64,000 bases of DNA, taken from the NCBI RefSeq assembly GCF_028898845.1, contig NZ_CP118574.1, positions 682,001 to 746,000 of the forward strand, given 5' to 3'. Below the pieces are notes generated by a model. It did no database searches. It was given only the letters and a program-made list of their open reading frames with translations, and had not been told where the DNA came from. The position numbers were made by a program, and so were the translations under genes. Each line of letters begins with the position of its first letter. Position 1 is the first letter of the stretch. This document shows positions 52,295-61,691 of this stretch, piece after piece. This stretch comes from Streptomyces sp. WZ-12. GTDB lineage: Bacteria > Actinomycetota > Actinomycetes > Streptomycetales > Streptomycetaceae.

Positions 52295-53641
52295 CTACAG
52301 CTTCCTCGCCTCTCGGACGGCGTGGAGGTGGATCAGGACGTCGTAGGCTTTGCCGACGGCGATCTCGGGTGTCTTGTCGTTCGGGAACTGCGTGCCGACG
52401 TTGTACGTCGGGCGCGAGGTGTCCAGCCAGTTGCGGGCCTCAGCTGGGGCCTTGCGCAGGTCGGCGTAGTAGTCGGGGTACCGCACCTGGTCGAGTGTGT
52501 ACTCGTTCGTGCCGGGGCCGGCCGGGTCGACCGTGAACTTCTTCCAATCGCCTCCGAGCGGCTGGTCCTTGGAGAGGAAGGAGCCCCGGTCGAAGGTGCT
52601 GCCGATGGCGAGGTAGTCCGCACCCAGGGTGTCGTGGAGGAACGAACCCTGGGTCTTCGGGTAGGTCGTGGGATCTGACGCCACGTAGCCGACGTGGTCG
52701 TCGTGGGCCGACAGCAGGACCTTGCCGCCGGTGTACCGCTCCCACCATGCCGTGTTCTCGGCCATCAGCTGGTCACGGTAGCGCTGCATGGCGGTCAACG
52801 ATTCCTGGTCGTTGGGATTGAGGGTCAGGAAGGTGTAGGTCTGGGCGATGTTGCGGGCGTTCTGTACGGCGAACTCCGCGTCCTTGCCACCCGCCGACCC
52901 CTGTTGCTCCACCAGCTCCAGCGCTTGTCGCGCCTTGGCCGCGTTCCGCTGGCGTTCCGCGAGCGGCCGGTTCAGGTAAGTGATGGCGTCGTCGAGCGAG
53001 CCCAGGCCGCTGAAGAGCTCGGTCAGACGCGGCAGCGACTCCGGGTGGGTCCGTCGGACGTAGTCGGTGACCGTGTCGAGGACGCGGGCGTCGAGCCTGG
53101 GTGCGCTGACGTCGTCGCCAGTGAAGTGGACCGGCTGGTACGGATGTTGGAGGTTGTAGTGGCGCATCCAGTGGACGAGGGCCACGAACTCCTCGCGGTC
53201 CCAGGGGGAGTCGGCCATCGCCTCGTGCACGACCTGCCGCGCGTCGCGGTTACCGTCGCCGTGCTGGAGGTAGTCGTCGATCCGCAGACCCGCCGACCAG
53301 CTCATCTCCAGAGTGAAGGTGGTGAATCCCTTCTGTTCGACGAGGTAGCGGAAGAGCCGGTCCTTCAGGGCGAAGAACTCGTGCGAGCCGTGGGTGGCCT
53401 CGCCCACGCCGACCACCTTGGCGTCGCCGACCATCGCCCCGAGTGAGCGCAGGTCGGCCGTGCCGGTGCCCGGATCCGTCGATCGCAGCGGATGGGCGAT
53501 CCGGTCCAGCGCGCGGACCGGGGACGGCGCTTCGGCCGATGTGGTCACCACCGGCGCTGCCGCGTACGCGGCTCCTGCGGGGGCCAGCGTCGCGGCCAGG
53601 GCGAGAGCCCCAGCCACCAGCAGCTTCCGATTTTCAATCAT
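52295..53641 (-). CDS. Secreted erythromycin-esterase-like protein
   Basis: From ATG 53641 (AGGAG nine bases upstream) the protein has 448 residues with a Sec signal (RKLLVAGALALAATLAPAGA AYA). The body matches the erythromycin-esterase (Ere)/TiaB-like domain: VGVGEATHGSHEFFALKDRL near residue 100, SWSAGLRIDDYLQHG, HWMRHYNLQHP and later SAHDDHVGYVASD with a histidine pair. EreA/EreB open macrolide lactones; many Streptomyces members have no proven macrolide activity. Secretion is unusual for resistance enzymes and suggests extracellular action. The 381 bp upstream (53642-54022) hold nothing recognisable. Confidence 0.85.
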   Translation of the reverse strand: MIENRKLLVAGALALAATLAPAGAAYAAAPVVTTSAEAPSPVRALDRIAHPLRSTDPGTGTADLRSLGAMVGDAKVVGVGEATHGSHEFFALKDRLFRYLVEQKGFTTFTLEMSWSAGLRIDDYLQHGDGNRDARQVVHEAMADSPWDREEFVALVHWMRHYNLQHPYQPVHFTGDDVSAPRLDARVLDTVTDYVRRTHPESLPRLTELFSGLGSLDDAITYLNRPLAERQRNAAKARQALELVEQQGSAGGKDAEFAVQNARNIAQTYTFLTLNPNDQESLTAMQRYRDQLMAENTAWWERYTGGKVLLSAHDDHVGYVASDPTTYPKTQGSFLHDTLGADYLAIGSTFDRGSFLSKDQPLGGDWKKFTVDPAGPGTNEYTLDQVRYPDYYADLRKAPAEARNWLDTSRPTYNVGTQFPNDKTPEIAVGKAYDVLIHLHAVREARKL

Positions 53642-54022
53642 GTGATCTCTCCTCAACTCACGTGATGTCCAGCGCGGTTGAGAAGATGATCACGCCCAAG
53701 GCGGCTTGGGCGCTCTGGGGCCGACCTGACACTTCCCATGGGGATAACCCCACTGCCGAGCTTCGGGGTCCGGCACTCCGGACCCGAGCAAGCAGACGGG
53801 GCAGCGCCAACGCTGTGGGAACTCGTGAACATCCCGAAGCTGAGAGATCGGCAGCCGCTGTTCACAGTTGGCCGCTCTCGTCCAATCGAGGCGACTACTC
53901 AGCGAAGCCAGTCGTTTGGCCTTCAGTCTCGGTGAACCTGGTCGTGCGGGTGATCGCACTGGGGGTGCTGGGTGGCGGTACCGGAAGGAGTGGATCAGGA
54001 GGGGCTGTCCTTGGCGGGGGCC

Positions 54023-54403
54023 TCAGTCGCTATGGGCAACCGGCTCGGGATCGGCGTCGAGCGCATCAAGCACGGCGTCGCCGTTGGCCCTTGCCCACTC
54101 GGTCAGCATGTGGATCGGTTCGATCAGCGTCGCCCCGAGCGGGGTGAGTTCGTACTCGACGCGGGGCGGCACCTCGGCGTAGGCGTGGCGGCTGATGAGT
54201 CCGTGCGCCTGGAGCCGCCGAAGCGTCTGGGTGAGCATCTTGCGGGAGATGCCGCCGATCAGCTCGATCAACTCGCCATGGCGCACCGGGCCCTTGCTGA
54301 GGCCGTAGAGCACGACCACCGTCCACTTGTCGGCGATCAGCTCGACCGCCAGACGCGCCGGACAGTCGGAGAGGAAGAGATCACCGGGAACGAAACCGCT
54401 CAT
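54023..54403 (-). CDS. HxlR-family regulator
   Basis: The 126-residue protein has the HxlR layout: CPARLAVELIADKWTVVVLY, RHGELIELIGGISRKMLTQT, LRRLQAHGLI and PPRVEYELTPLGATL. The first cysteine (CPA) occupies the position of the redox-sensing cysteine in YodB/HypR-like members, so it may respond to quinones or aldehydes. It is divergent from an NADPH:quinone reductase gene 86 bp away, its probable target. Confidence 0.9.
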   Translation of the reverse strand: MSGFVPGDLFLSDCPARLAVELIADKWTVVVLYGLSKGPVRHGELIELIGGISRKMLTQTLRRLQAHGLISRHAYAEVPPRVEYELTPLGATLIEPIHMLTEWARANGDAVLDALDADPEPVAHSD

Positions 54404-54489
54404 GGCGCCAAAGTTACCTGCGCCTATGGCACTTGCTGGTTCCTATCAGGTTCATAGCCTGGGTTTTCCCCTTCCTCAGCAGGAGAGTC

Positions 54490-55419
54490 ATGCGAGTCAT
54501 CACCCAGCACACGCTCGGCGGTCCCGAGGTGCTCACCATCGTGGACGCGCCCGAACCCCAGCCCCTTCCGACCGAGGTTCTCGTCCGCGTCAAGGCGATC
54601 GGGCTGAACCCGCTGGAGGCGCGCCTGCGCGCCGGCGAGTTCCCGCTGGTCGGTCGGCCGCCGTTCGTCCTCGGCTGGGACATCAGCGGCGTGGTCGAAC
54701 AGGGGCCGCAGACATGGCGGTTCAGGCCCGGCGACGAGGTGTTCGGGATGCCGCTGTTCCCGCGGGCGGCGCACGCGTACGCCGAGGTCGTGTCGGCGCC
54801 GGCGCTGCACCTGGCACGCAAGCCGGCCTCGCTCTCGCACGTCGAGGCGTCGGCGCTGCCGATTGTCGGGCTGACGGCGTGGCAGGGCCTCGTCGACCTC
54901 GGCGGCGTGACCGAGGGCGACCGCGTCCTGGTCCACGGCGGTGGTGGCGGGGTCGGCCACGTCGCGATCCAGATCGCGAAGGCGCTCGGCGCGCACGTGA
55001 TCGCGACCGCCAGCGGGCGCAAGCGGAGGTTCGTCGAGGGGTTCGGTGCCGACGAGGTGATCGACTACACGGCGGTCGACTTCACCGAGACGGTCCGCGA
55101 CATCGACGTCGTGCTCGACACGCTCGGCGGCGACACCGCCGAGCGCTCCCTCGAAGTGCTCCGCCCAGGCGGTCACTTGGTGACGGCGGTCGCCATGCAG
55201 GATGCGGAGCTCGCCGCCACCTACGAGTCGGCCGGCAAGCGTTTCAGTGGCATCGCGGTCGATCCCGATCCGGTCGCCCTGCGAGGTCTCGTCGCACTCG
55301 TCGAACAGGGCAAGCTCCGGGTCCACGTGCAGGAGACGTTCCCGTTCGAGCAGGTCGCCGACGCGCACCGGCTGCTCGACCGCGGTCACCTCCAGGGCAA
55401 GCTCGTCCTCACCGTCTGA
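54490..55419 (+). CDS. NADP-dependent quinone oxidoreductase (MDR superfamily, zinc-free)
   Basis: From ATG 54490 (AGGAG upstream) the protein has 309 residues. Features are the N-terminal GroES-like domain (VLVRVKAIGLNPLEARLRAG; VLGWDISGVVEQ), the Rossmann motif VLVHGGGGGVGHVAIQIAKA, and FPFEQVADAHRLLDRGHLQG near the end. The zinc-binding cysteines of alcohol dehydrogenases are absent, so it belongs to the quinone reductase branch. The divergent HxlR gene suggests induction by quinones or electrophiles. Confidence 0.9.
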   Translation: MRVITQHTLGGPEVLTIVDAPEPQPLPTEVLVRVKAIGLNPLEARLRAGEFPLVGRPPFVLGWDISGVVEQGPQTWRFRPGDEVFGMPLFPRAAHAYAEVVSAPALHLARKPASLSHVEASALPIVGLTAWQGLVDLGGVTEGDRVLVHGGGGGVGHVAIQIAKALGAHVIATASGRKRRFVEGFGADEVIDYTAVDFTETVRDIDVVLDTLGGDTAERSLEVLRPGGHLVTAVAMQDAELAATYESAGKRFSGIAVDPDPVALRGLVALVEQGKLRVHVQETFPFEQVADAHRLLDRGHLQGKLVLTV

Positions 55420-55579
55420 TCCCGTCGTGGGGCCTCACGCGAGCGGGAGGCCCCACCGAGACGTCCCCTTACGCCCCCACGAGCCGGCTCCCGCCTTTCG
55501 CCTCAACGAACCGAGCCGGTGCACCGCAGGAAGCGGCGTGGAGCGGGCGACCGCCGCCCCGGATGAAGCCGGACGGCGC

Positions 55580-55760
55580 TCGGGATCCGCTTCGTACGCC
55601 GCCTCCCGCGCACCGCCGAGGACACGGCAACGCTCGGTACCGTCCTGGTTACGCTGCTCGAACGGCTATCCCTTGGCCTGTCCCCGGAAGGCGTGGGCGA
55701 CGCCTGGTTCACCTCGCTCGGCATCATGACCAATCCCGCTGCTTCGCTTGGCACTAACTA
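55580..55760 (+). pseudogene. Possible C-terminal gene remnant
   Basis: A plus frame ending TAA at 55758 reads RRLPRTAEDTATLGTVLVTL then RLSLGLSPEGVGDAWFTSL, protein-like but without a start or known family. It could be the end of a lost regulator gene. Confidence 0.25.
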
Positions 55761-55776
55761 ACCGTGTGGTCGTTAG
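55754..55776. terminator. Hairpin between convergent regions
   Basis: CTAAC and GTTAG flank ACC-GTGT-GGT, an imperfect hairpin at the end of the transglycosylase gene. Confidence 0.35.
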
Positions 55777-56513
55777 CTGCCCGGAGGGCTGGGCGACGCG
55801 CTGATCTGCTTGGTATAGGTCTGGGTGTACTTCGGGATCAACCCTTCGATCCGGTTGACGTAGTTCTGCGTCTCGGGGATCCGCGGGATGCCCCGGGCCT
55901 TGAGCACCGCGCCGGGGCCCGCGTTGTACGCGGCGAGCGCGAGCTTGGTGGGGTCGCCGGGGACGTCCTTGACCACCCTGAACAGGTGGCACATGTAGGC
56001 GCCCTGGGTCGGGATGGCGTCGGTCGGGTTCCACACGTCGGCCTTGCCGTCGCCGGTGTGGTCCTTGCCCCACTCCGCCCAGGTCGACGGGTGGAACTGC
56101 GCGATGCCCTGGGCTTGGCCGGAGTCCGCCTGCGGGTTCCAGCGGCTCTCCGTGTCGAGTTGTGCGGCCAGCATCGGGACGCTCAGCTCCGGGCAGGTCT
56201 TGGCGGCCGACTCAACGGTCGCCAGGTACTGCTGGGGAATGGTGGGCAGTGCCGGCGGCCTGGTCAGCCACCAGACGACGCCGAGGACGGCGGCGACTAT
56301 GAGCGTGACTCCGAGGACCAGGCTCCCCAGACACCCTCGGCGCCTGGAGCGCCTGGTTCCTCCCCCTGTCGGAGAAGCGCGGTATGTCGTGGCGGGCGAC
56401 GAACCTCCCCAGGAGGGACGGGCAGGCTGCTGCCCCGATCGCCACGCCCGGCCGCTGTCCGTCGCTCCGGCTTGTTGTTCTTGCACGTTGCCCAGTCCGT
56501 CCGGTCGATTCAT
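55773..56513 (-). CDS. Membrane-anchored lytic transglycosylase (SLT domain)
   Basis: About 246 residues from ATG 56513. A proline- and glycine-rich cytoplasmic part is followed by one membrane span (LGSLVLGVTLIVAAVLGVVW, residues 62-81), then a lysozyme-like domain with AAQLDTESRWNPQADSGQAQ (catalytic Glu122), GIAQFHPSTWAEW and AAYNAGPGAVLKA. The domain cleaves peptidoglycan outside the membrane with formation of anhydromuramic acid. The start is uncertain because longer frames exist. Confidence 0.85.
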   Translation of the reverse strand: MNRPDGLGNVQEQQAGATDSGRAWRSGQQPARPSWGGSSPATTYRASPTGGGTRRSRRRGCLGSLVLGVTLIVAAVLGVVWWLTRPPALPTIPQQYLATVESAAKTCPELSVPMLAAQLDTESRWNPQADSGQAQGIAQFHPSTWAEWGKDHTGDGKADVWNPTDAIPTQGAYMCHLFRVVKDVPGDPTKLALAAYNAGPGAVLKARGIPRIPETQNYVNRIEGLIPKYTQTYTKQISASPSPPGS

Positions 56514-56740
56514 CCGGTGCCCCGCCGATTGGGACGCATTGAGCTCCAGGGTAGTTGCAAGATCACGCAATCAAACGAGCCGCTATGGGGATCGTCACAC
56601 GAGGAACCGGCGGCCGACCGCCGCGATACAGCCGCCAGCGCACCAGCCCGTCGGCTCGACGTTGCACCGCTCCCCGTCGAAACGGCGCCCTGAGGGGCAG
56701 CGCCGGGGAGCGGTTCCGTCAACACCACCAGGGAAGGCCC

Positions 56741-57177
56741 ATGACCATACAACGTGTGACCGCGACCCTCCTCACCGCGATCTTCACGGTGGGCCCGTTC
56801 ACCGCACCCGCCCAGGCCCGGACCCAGACCCATCCCACCGCGCTGCGTGCCCACGCCCAGCTCGCCGCAGGCCAGAAAGAAGGGGGCAGTGGCTCGAATG
56901 CCACCCCCACAGCTTCAGGGACTGGTGCCCGCTGCTGGGCCGCGAATGGCACGCGAAGTTCTGGCAGTACTGCGACAGCGTCTTCGGCAAGGTCGGCGAC
57001 CGCCCGGATCCGGGCGCGGGTGGCCTCGGCAACCCGATCCGAGCAGTCGCGCATAGGCCGGCACCCAGCACCGATCGCGCCCGAGGATCCACTGACCGGC
57101 CCGCCGAACCGGGCTGCGGCCGTCCACGTCACGGACAGGCGTTGTCCGTGCGGGCCCTCCTCGCTCCTCGACGGTGA
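56741..57177 (+). pseudogene. Small secreted protein gene, apparently frameshifted
   Basis: From ATG 56741 the frame starts with a Sec signal (TIQRVTATLLTAIFTVGPFT APAQA). After about residue 50 the coding pattern moves to another frame, reading ECHPHSFRDWCPLLGREWHA then KFWQYCDSVFGKVGDRPD with three cysteines. Continuous reading in the first frame becomes a poorly structured Ser/Arg/Pro tail. A single frameshift, natural or from sequencing, is the simplest explanation. Confidence 0.4.
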
Positions 57178-57474
57178 GGACTTCGTGCCGGCCGCGTCGA
57201 CGTGGCCGTCGTGGCCGGTCAGGTCGGAGGCCGATCGGCCTGATTGTCGAGCCGGGGCAGCGAACGGTGCTTGCCCCGGGTCGCGCCCCGGGTCGCGCGT
57301 TCGTGCTTCACCAGCCGCCCCAGGCGGCGCAGTTCGGCGTGGTGGAGCGGGGCGGCACCGGCCCGCCACCGTTGATGGGGGCCGTGGGTGACCCTGAGAG
57401 GTTCGGAGTGGCGGGCGCCGTGGGTAGTGTCTCGCGGACCGGCGCAGCAGGCGGCGGGTCGGGAGATGCATTCC

Positions 57475-58293
57475 ATGGGCGAGTACGTCGAAGCCAACGG
57501 AACCACGATCTGGACCGAGAGTCGCGGCGAAGGGCCCGCGGTGTTGCTGATCGCGGGGTTGGGCGATCCCGCAGAGGCGTGGCAGGCGCAGCTCGACGGG
57601 CTGTCGGACCGGTATCGGGTCATCGCCTTCGACAACAGAGGAGCGGGGCGGACACCGCTGCCGGACGGGCCCATGTCCGTGGCCACGATGGCCGACGACG
57701 CTGCGGAGCTGCTCCGAGGGTTCCGGGTCGACAGCGCACATGTCGCCGGGTTCTCGGGCGGTAGCGCGATTGCGCAGGAGCTGGCGCTACGTCACCCGGC
57801 AGCCGTCCGCAGCCTCGTTCTCATGGGGACCTGGGCACGGGCGGACGCCTACTTCACCGCCATGACCCGCTCCTGGCACTGGCTGGTGACGGAGGCACCC
57901 GACGAACGCGCCATGCTGGAGGCGTTCTTCTTGTGGATCTACTCGCCGCGTGCCCACGCCGACGGCACGGTGCAGCGCCTCATCGAGGAGTCGCTCGCCT
58001 TCCCGTACCCGCAGTCCGCGGCGGCCTTCCGCCGTCAACTGGAATCGTTCCAGCAGCATGACGCGCTGGATCGGCTGCCCGGCATCACCGCACCGACCCT
58101 CGTACTGGCCGGCGAACAGGACATCGCCACACCGCCACGGCTCGGGAGGCTCGTGGCCGGTGCCATCCCGGGCTCCTGCTTCGAAGTGCTGGCGGGGGAA
58201 GCCCACCAACCGCTCCAGGAGTCCTCGGACGGGTTCAACGCGCGGGTCCACGCCTTCTGGCACGAGGTCGACAGTGGGACCCCACCGCCGTGA
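57475..58293 (+). CDS. Alpha/beta hydrolase
   Basis: From ATG 57475 (GGGAG nine bases upstream) the protein has 272 residues. Features: LLIAGLGDPAEAW, DNRGAGRTPLP, the nucleophile in VAGFSGGSAIAQELA, and EAHQPLQES with the histidine. The FSGGS form instead of GxSxGG is a variant found in several hydrolases of this family. It lies 102 bp ahead of the phospholipase C gene. The substrate is unknown. Confidence 0.85.
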   Translation: MGEYVEANGTTIWTESRGEGPAVLLIAGLGDPAEAWQAQLDGLSDRYRVIAFDNRGAGRTPLPDGPMSVATMADDAAELLRGFRVDSAHVAGFSGGSAIAQELALRHPAAVRSLVLMGTWARADAYFTAMTRSWHWLVTEAPDERAMLEAFFLWIYSPRAHADGTVQRLIEESLAFPYPQSAAAFRRQLESFQQHDALDRLPGITAPTLVLAGEQDIATPPRLGRLVAGAIPGSCFEVLAGEAHQPLQESSDGFNARVHAFWHEVDSGTPPP

Positions 58294-58394
58294 TCGTGAT
58301 CGCGCCCGGCGGTTCGAGGGGGCGACTGCCTCGCCGATCCGTACAAGACCGACAACGCGGAGCTGCGCTGTCTTCCTTCGAAAGGAGTGAGGCC

Positions 58395-59900
58395 ATGCCC
58401 GAAGACCCGGCCCACGGCGTTACCCGGCGCGGCATCCTGAAAAGCTCGGCTTCGGCGATGACCGGGGCGGCAGCGGTGTCAGCACTGCCCGTGTCGATGC
58501 GCAGGGCGCTCACGGAGCCCGAACGTGCCCTGCACTCGCTGGACCAGGTCGAGCACGTGATCTTCCTGATGCAGGAGAACCGGTCGTTCGACCACTACTT
58601 CGGCACGCTCCAGGGTGTCCGGGGCTTCGAGGACCCGGACGCCGTCACCCTGCCCACGGGGCGCTCGGTGTTCCACCAGCCGGACCCGCAGCACCCCGAC
58701 GGCTATCTCCTGCCGTTCCACCACGACACCAGAACCACCAGCGCCGCGAGGGCCCACAGCACCAGCCACACCTGGCAGTCCCAGCACCTGTCCTGGAACC
58801 ACGGCCGGATGGACAACTGGGTGCCCACGCACCGCGCCGCGGACGGCCCGGCCAACGGCCCCTTCACCATGGGCTATTACACGCGCGATGACCTGCCGTT
58901 CCACTACGCGCTGGCCGACGCCTTCACAGTCTGCGACAACTACTTCTGCTCCGTGCTCGGCCCGACGCACCCCAACCGCGTCATGGCGATCAGCGGCACC
59001 ATCGACCCGGACGGCAAGCACGGCGGCCCGGTGGTGGACAACCACTCCACCGGATTCCGATGGACCACCTACCCCGAGCGACTACAGGCCGCCGGAATCA
59101 GCTGGCGCTACTACACCGCCAACCCGCAGGACACCGACCTCGGCTGGTTCACGGCGTTCCAGCACGCCCGGCCGGGGGATCCCCTGTACGAGAACGCCAT
59201 GGTGCCCCGCTCGCCGTCCCAGGTGGCCGACATCATCCGCAACGACGAGCTGCCGTCGGTCACTTGGCTGGACTCGCAGTACCTTCCCTCGGTCTACGGC
59301 CTGCCGGAGGCATCCGAAGAGCCCCCCAACTTGCCCGCGGCTGGCGCCACGTACATGTACACCATCCTCGACGCACTGGGCTCACGCCCGGACGTGTGGG
59401 CCAAGACCGTCTTGATCATCACTTACGACGAGAACGACGGCCGCTTCGACCACGTGCCACCACCAACCGCCCCTGAGCGGACCCCCGGAGAGTGGGTCAC
59501 CGTCTCCCCGCTTCCGGATAACACGTCGGGCATCGCCGGCCCCATCGGACTCGGCTTCCGCGTCCCGGCCCTGGTGATCTCGCCGTGGAGCCGCGGCGGT
59601 TGGGTGTGCAGCGAGGTCTTCGACCACACATCCATGCTGAAATTCCTGGAACGGCGGTTCGGCGTGCACGAACCCAACATCAGCACCTGGCGCCGCGAAA
59701 CCGTAGGAGACATGACGTCGGCATTGCGCCTCGGCCACCCCGATCCGTCCTTCCCTGAACTGCCCGATCCAGCGCCGCTCCTCACACTCGAACAGCAGGA
59801 AGTAGCCACCCTTCCGCCACCGACCGTGCCGATCATCCAAACCGTGCCGCACCAGGAACCCGGCCCCCGACCCCACAGCCCCGAACAGACAGGCCAGTAA
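58395..59900 (+). CDS. Tat-exported phospholipase C/phosphoesterase
   Basis: From ATG 58395 (AAAGGAG upstream) the protein has 501 residues. A twin-arginine signal (GVTRRGILKSSASAMTGAAA) is followed by the phosphoesterase family core: FLMQENRSFDHYFGTLQGVR, GPTHPNRVMAISGT, ITYDENDGRFDHVPPP and FDHTSMLKFLERRF. Metal ligands and the catalytic threonine/serine of the alkaline-phosphatase-like fold lie in these blocks. The family hydrolyses phosphatidylcholine and related phospholipids outside the cell and is often phosphate-regulated. Confidence 0.92.
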   Translation: MPEDPAHGVTRRGILKSSASAMTGAAAVSALPVSMRRALTEPERALHSLDQVEHVIFLMQENRSFDHYFGTLQGVRGFEDPDAVTLPTGRSVFHQPDPQHPDGYLLPFHHDTRTTSAARAHSTSHTWQSQHLSWNHGRMDNWVPTHRAADGPANGPFTMGYYTRDDLPFHYALADAFTVCDNYFCSVLGPTHPNRVMAISGTIDPDGKHGGPVVDNHSTGFRWTTYPERLQAAGISWRYYTANPQDTDLGWFTAFQHARPGDPLYENAMVPRSPSQVADIIRNDELPSVTWLDSQYLPSVYGLPEASEEPPNLPAAGATYMYTILDALGSRPDVWAKTVLIITYDENDGRFDHVPPPTAPERTPGEWVTVSPLPDNTSGIAGPIGLGFRVPALVISPWSRGGWVCSEVFDHTSMLKFLERRFGVHEPNISTWRRETVGDMTSALRLGHPDPSFPELPDPAPLLTLEQQEVATLPPPTVPIIQTVPHQEPGPRPHSPEQTGQ

Positions 59901-59949
59901 CGAAGGCAGGCCCGCGAGCAGTTACGGGCCCCAGTTGACGAACTCGTCG

Positions 59950-60038
59950 CCGGCGGGACGCCGAAGCCACCGCGCGCCAGGGCACAGAGGTTGGTGCAGG
60001 CCCAGCGGGCTCTGTCGCGCAAGCAGAGGACGGTGTGA
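59950..60038 (+). pseudogene. TnpB-like (IS200/IS605) remnant
   Basis: A frame reads RARAQRLVQAQRALSRKQRT and stops. This matches the RxxxAQRALSRKQKGS region of TnpB proteins; nothing else of the gene remains. Confidence 0.45.
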
Positions 60039-60122
60039 CGACCAGAGCGGTTCGCTGACGGCCCCAACACTTCAGAGTGTGCGACTATTCGCGCGCCCAG
60101 AGGCGATCGTGGAGCTGTCCGA

Positions 60123-60701
60123 TCAGCCCAGCGATGCGCTCGCTGCGCGCAGTTCGTCCAGGGCTGCCAGGACGTATCCGGCGAGTTCGTCCTCGCCGTC
60201 GCGGTCGCCCTCGGACCATTCGGCGAACCCGCGCTTGAAGGCGAGGATGCCCAGCTCGCTCGCGAGGGCCGCGGTGGGGTCGGGTAGGCCGCGGGCGACC
60301 AGGGCGGCCGTCATCGCGGCGGCGAGGCTGACGATCTTGAGGGCGTCGCGCTCTTGCAGCTCGGCGCTGGCGGCGACGGCGGCCTTCAGGCGCGGGGCGA
60401 GCTCGCGGTTCATGGGTCCCATCGCGCTCGACGCGCGCTCAAGGCCGGCGGCGACCGCCTCCAGCGGGGTGGCGCGGTCGGGGGCCTCGGCGATCCCCTC
60501 GGTCAGCAGCCGGCTCAGCGTCTCCTGTCCGGCCACCAACAGCTCGCGCTTGTCGGGGAAGTGCCGGAAGAAGGTGCTCTTGGTGACGCCGGCACGCTCG
60601 GCGATCTGCGTGACCGTCGTGGCGTCGTACCCCTGCTCGGTGAACAGGTCGCATGCGGCCACGACGAGGCGTTCGCGTGCGCCTGGTTCCCACCTACCCA
60701 T
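60123..60701 (-). CDS. TetR-family regulator
   Basis: From ATG 60701 the protein has 192 residues; ATG 60713 would add four. The helix-turn-helix reads RERLVVAACDLFTEQGYDAT then TVTQIAERAGVTKSTFFRHF. The C-terminal half is a TetR_C domain with no specific assignment. Neither start has a good ribosome site, so the message may be leaderless. The 58-bp palindrome begins three bases beyond ATG 60713, so it autoregulates and controls the divergent SDR gene. Confidence 0.88.
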   Translation of the reverse strand: MGRWEPGARERLVVAACDLFTEQGYDATTVTQIAERAGVTKSTFFRHFPDKRELLVAGQETLSRLLTEGIAEAPDRATPLEAVAAGLERASSAMGPMNRELAPRLKAAVAASAELQERDALKIVSLAAAMTAALVARGLPDPTAALASELGILAFKRGFAEWSEGDRDGEDELAGYVLAALDELRAASASLG

Positions 60702-60715
60702 GGGAGCCAGCATAC

Positions 60716-60773
60716 GTGATGGGACTCTTGTCCCGTCACCTGGTACCGTGTGACGGGACAAGAGTCCCATCAC
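60716..60773. promoter_or_regulatory. 58-bp near-perfect palindrome with two nested operators
   Basis: Two 24-base arms, 60716-60739 and 60750-60773, are perfect reverse complements. Each arm itself contains GGGAC-N4-GTCCC, and the 10-base centre holds GGTACC. The site occupies almost the whole intergenic region, so a TetR dimer pair could silence both divergent genes. Confidence 0.8.
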
Positions 60774-60789
60774 TTGGGAGAGGATCTCC

Positions 60790-61671
60790 ATGCGTGTCTT
60801 CGTCACCGGTGCCACCGGTCTGATCGGGTCCACCGTCGTCGCCGAACTGCTCGGCAACGGCCACACCGTCCTCGCACTCGCCCGCTCCGACGCGTCCGCG
60901 CTCGCCGCAGAGGCGGCCGGCGCCGAGCCGCTCCGGGGAGCCCTCGCCGATCTGGACGCCCTCCGGGCCGGCGTCGCTCAGGCCGACGGGGTCGTCCACC
61001 TGGCGTTCGGCAATGACTTCAGCAGCCCCGAGGCCCTCGCGAAGAACATCGCCGAGGAGAGCGCCGCCCTCGCGACCCTCGGCGAGGAACTCGTCGGCAG
61101 CGACCGCCCGTTCGTGACCGTCTCGGGTACGCCCCAGGCCCCGGGGCGCGCCTCCACCGAGGCCGACCCGGTGCCGACCGACGGACCGGTCGGCGGTCGC
61201 GGCCGCGCAGTCACAGCGGTCCTGGACCTCGCCGCGCGCGGTGTCCGAAGCACGGCCGTACGCCTGCCGCGCACGGTCCACAACCGGGGCCTGGGCGGGT
61301 TCGCCGGCCTGCTGACCGACATCGCGCGCCGAACCGGCGTGTCCGGCTACCCGGGCGACGGCACACAGCGCTGGCCGGCCGTCCACGCGCTCGACGCCGC
61401 GGTCCTCTTCCGGCTCGCCCTGGAACAGGCGGAAGCCGGCAGCGTCTGGCACGCCGTGGCCGACGAGGGAGACCGGGTGCGGGACATCGCCGCGGTCATC
61501 GGCCGACGGCTGGGCCTGCCGGTCGAGTCGGTACCGCCACAGACCTACGGCCCTCTCGGCCCGATCTTCGCGACCGACCAGCCCTCGTCCAGCACCCACA
61601 CCCAGCAGACCCTCGGCTGGAAACCGAAGCACCCCGGCCTCCTGGAGGACCTGGAGAACATCCAGCCCTGA
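60790..61671 (+). CDS. NAD(P)-dependent epimerase/reductase-like SDR
   Basis: The 293-residue protein begins MRVFVTGATGLIGSTVVAEL, the glycine-rich loop of extended SDRs. It continues with HLAFGNDFSSPEAL, RWPAVHALDAAVLFRLALEQ and SSSTHTQQTLGWKPKHPGLL. The YxxxK pair is not in the usual place (VGGRGRAVTAV stands where it would be expected), so it belongs to the atypical NAD-binding group and its activity is unclear. GGGAGAGG precedes the ATG. It is controlled from the 58-bp palindrome. Confidence 0.85.
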   Translation: MRVFVTGATGLIGSTVVAELLGNGHTVLALARSDASALAAEAAGAEPLRGALADLDALRAGVAQADGVVHLAFGNDFSSPEALAKNIAEESAALATLGEELVGSDRPFVTVSGTPQAPGRASTEADPVPTDGPVGGRGRAVTAVLDLAARGVRSTAVRLPRTVHNRGLGGFAGLLTDIARRTGVSGYPGDGTQRWPAVHALDAAVLFRLALEQAEAGSVWHAVADEGDRVRDIAAVIGRRLGLPVESVPPQTYGPLGPIFATDQPSSSTHTQQTLGWKPKHPGLLEDLENIQP

Positions 61672-61691
61672 CCGGCGACTTGGAGGCTCGC

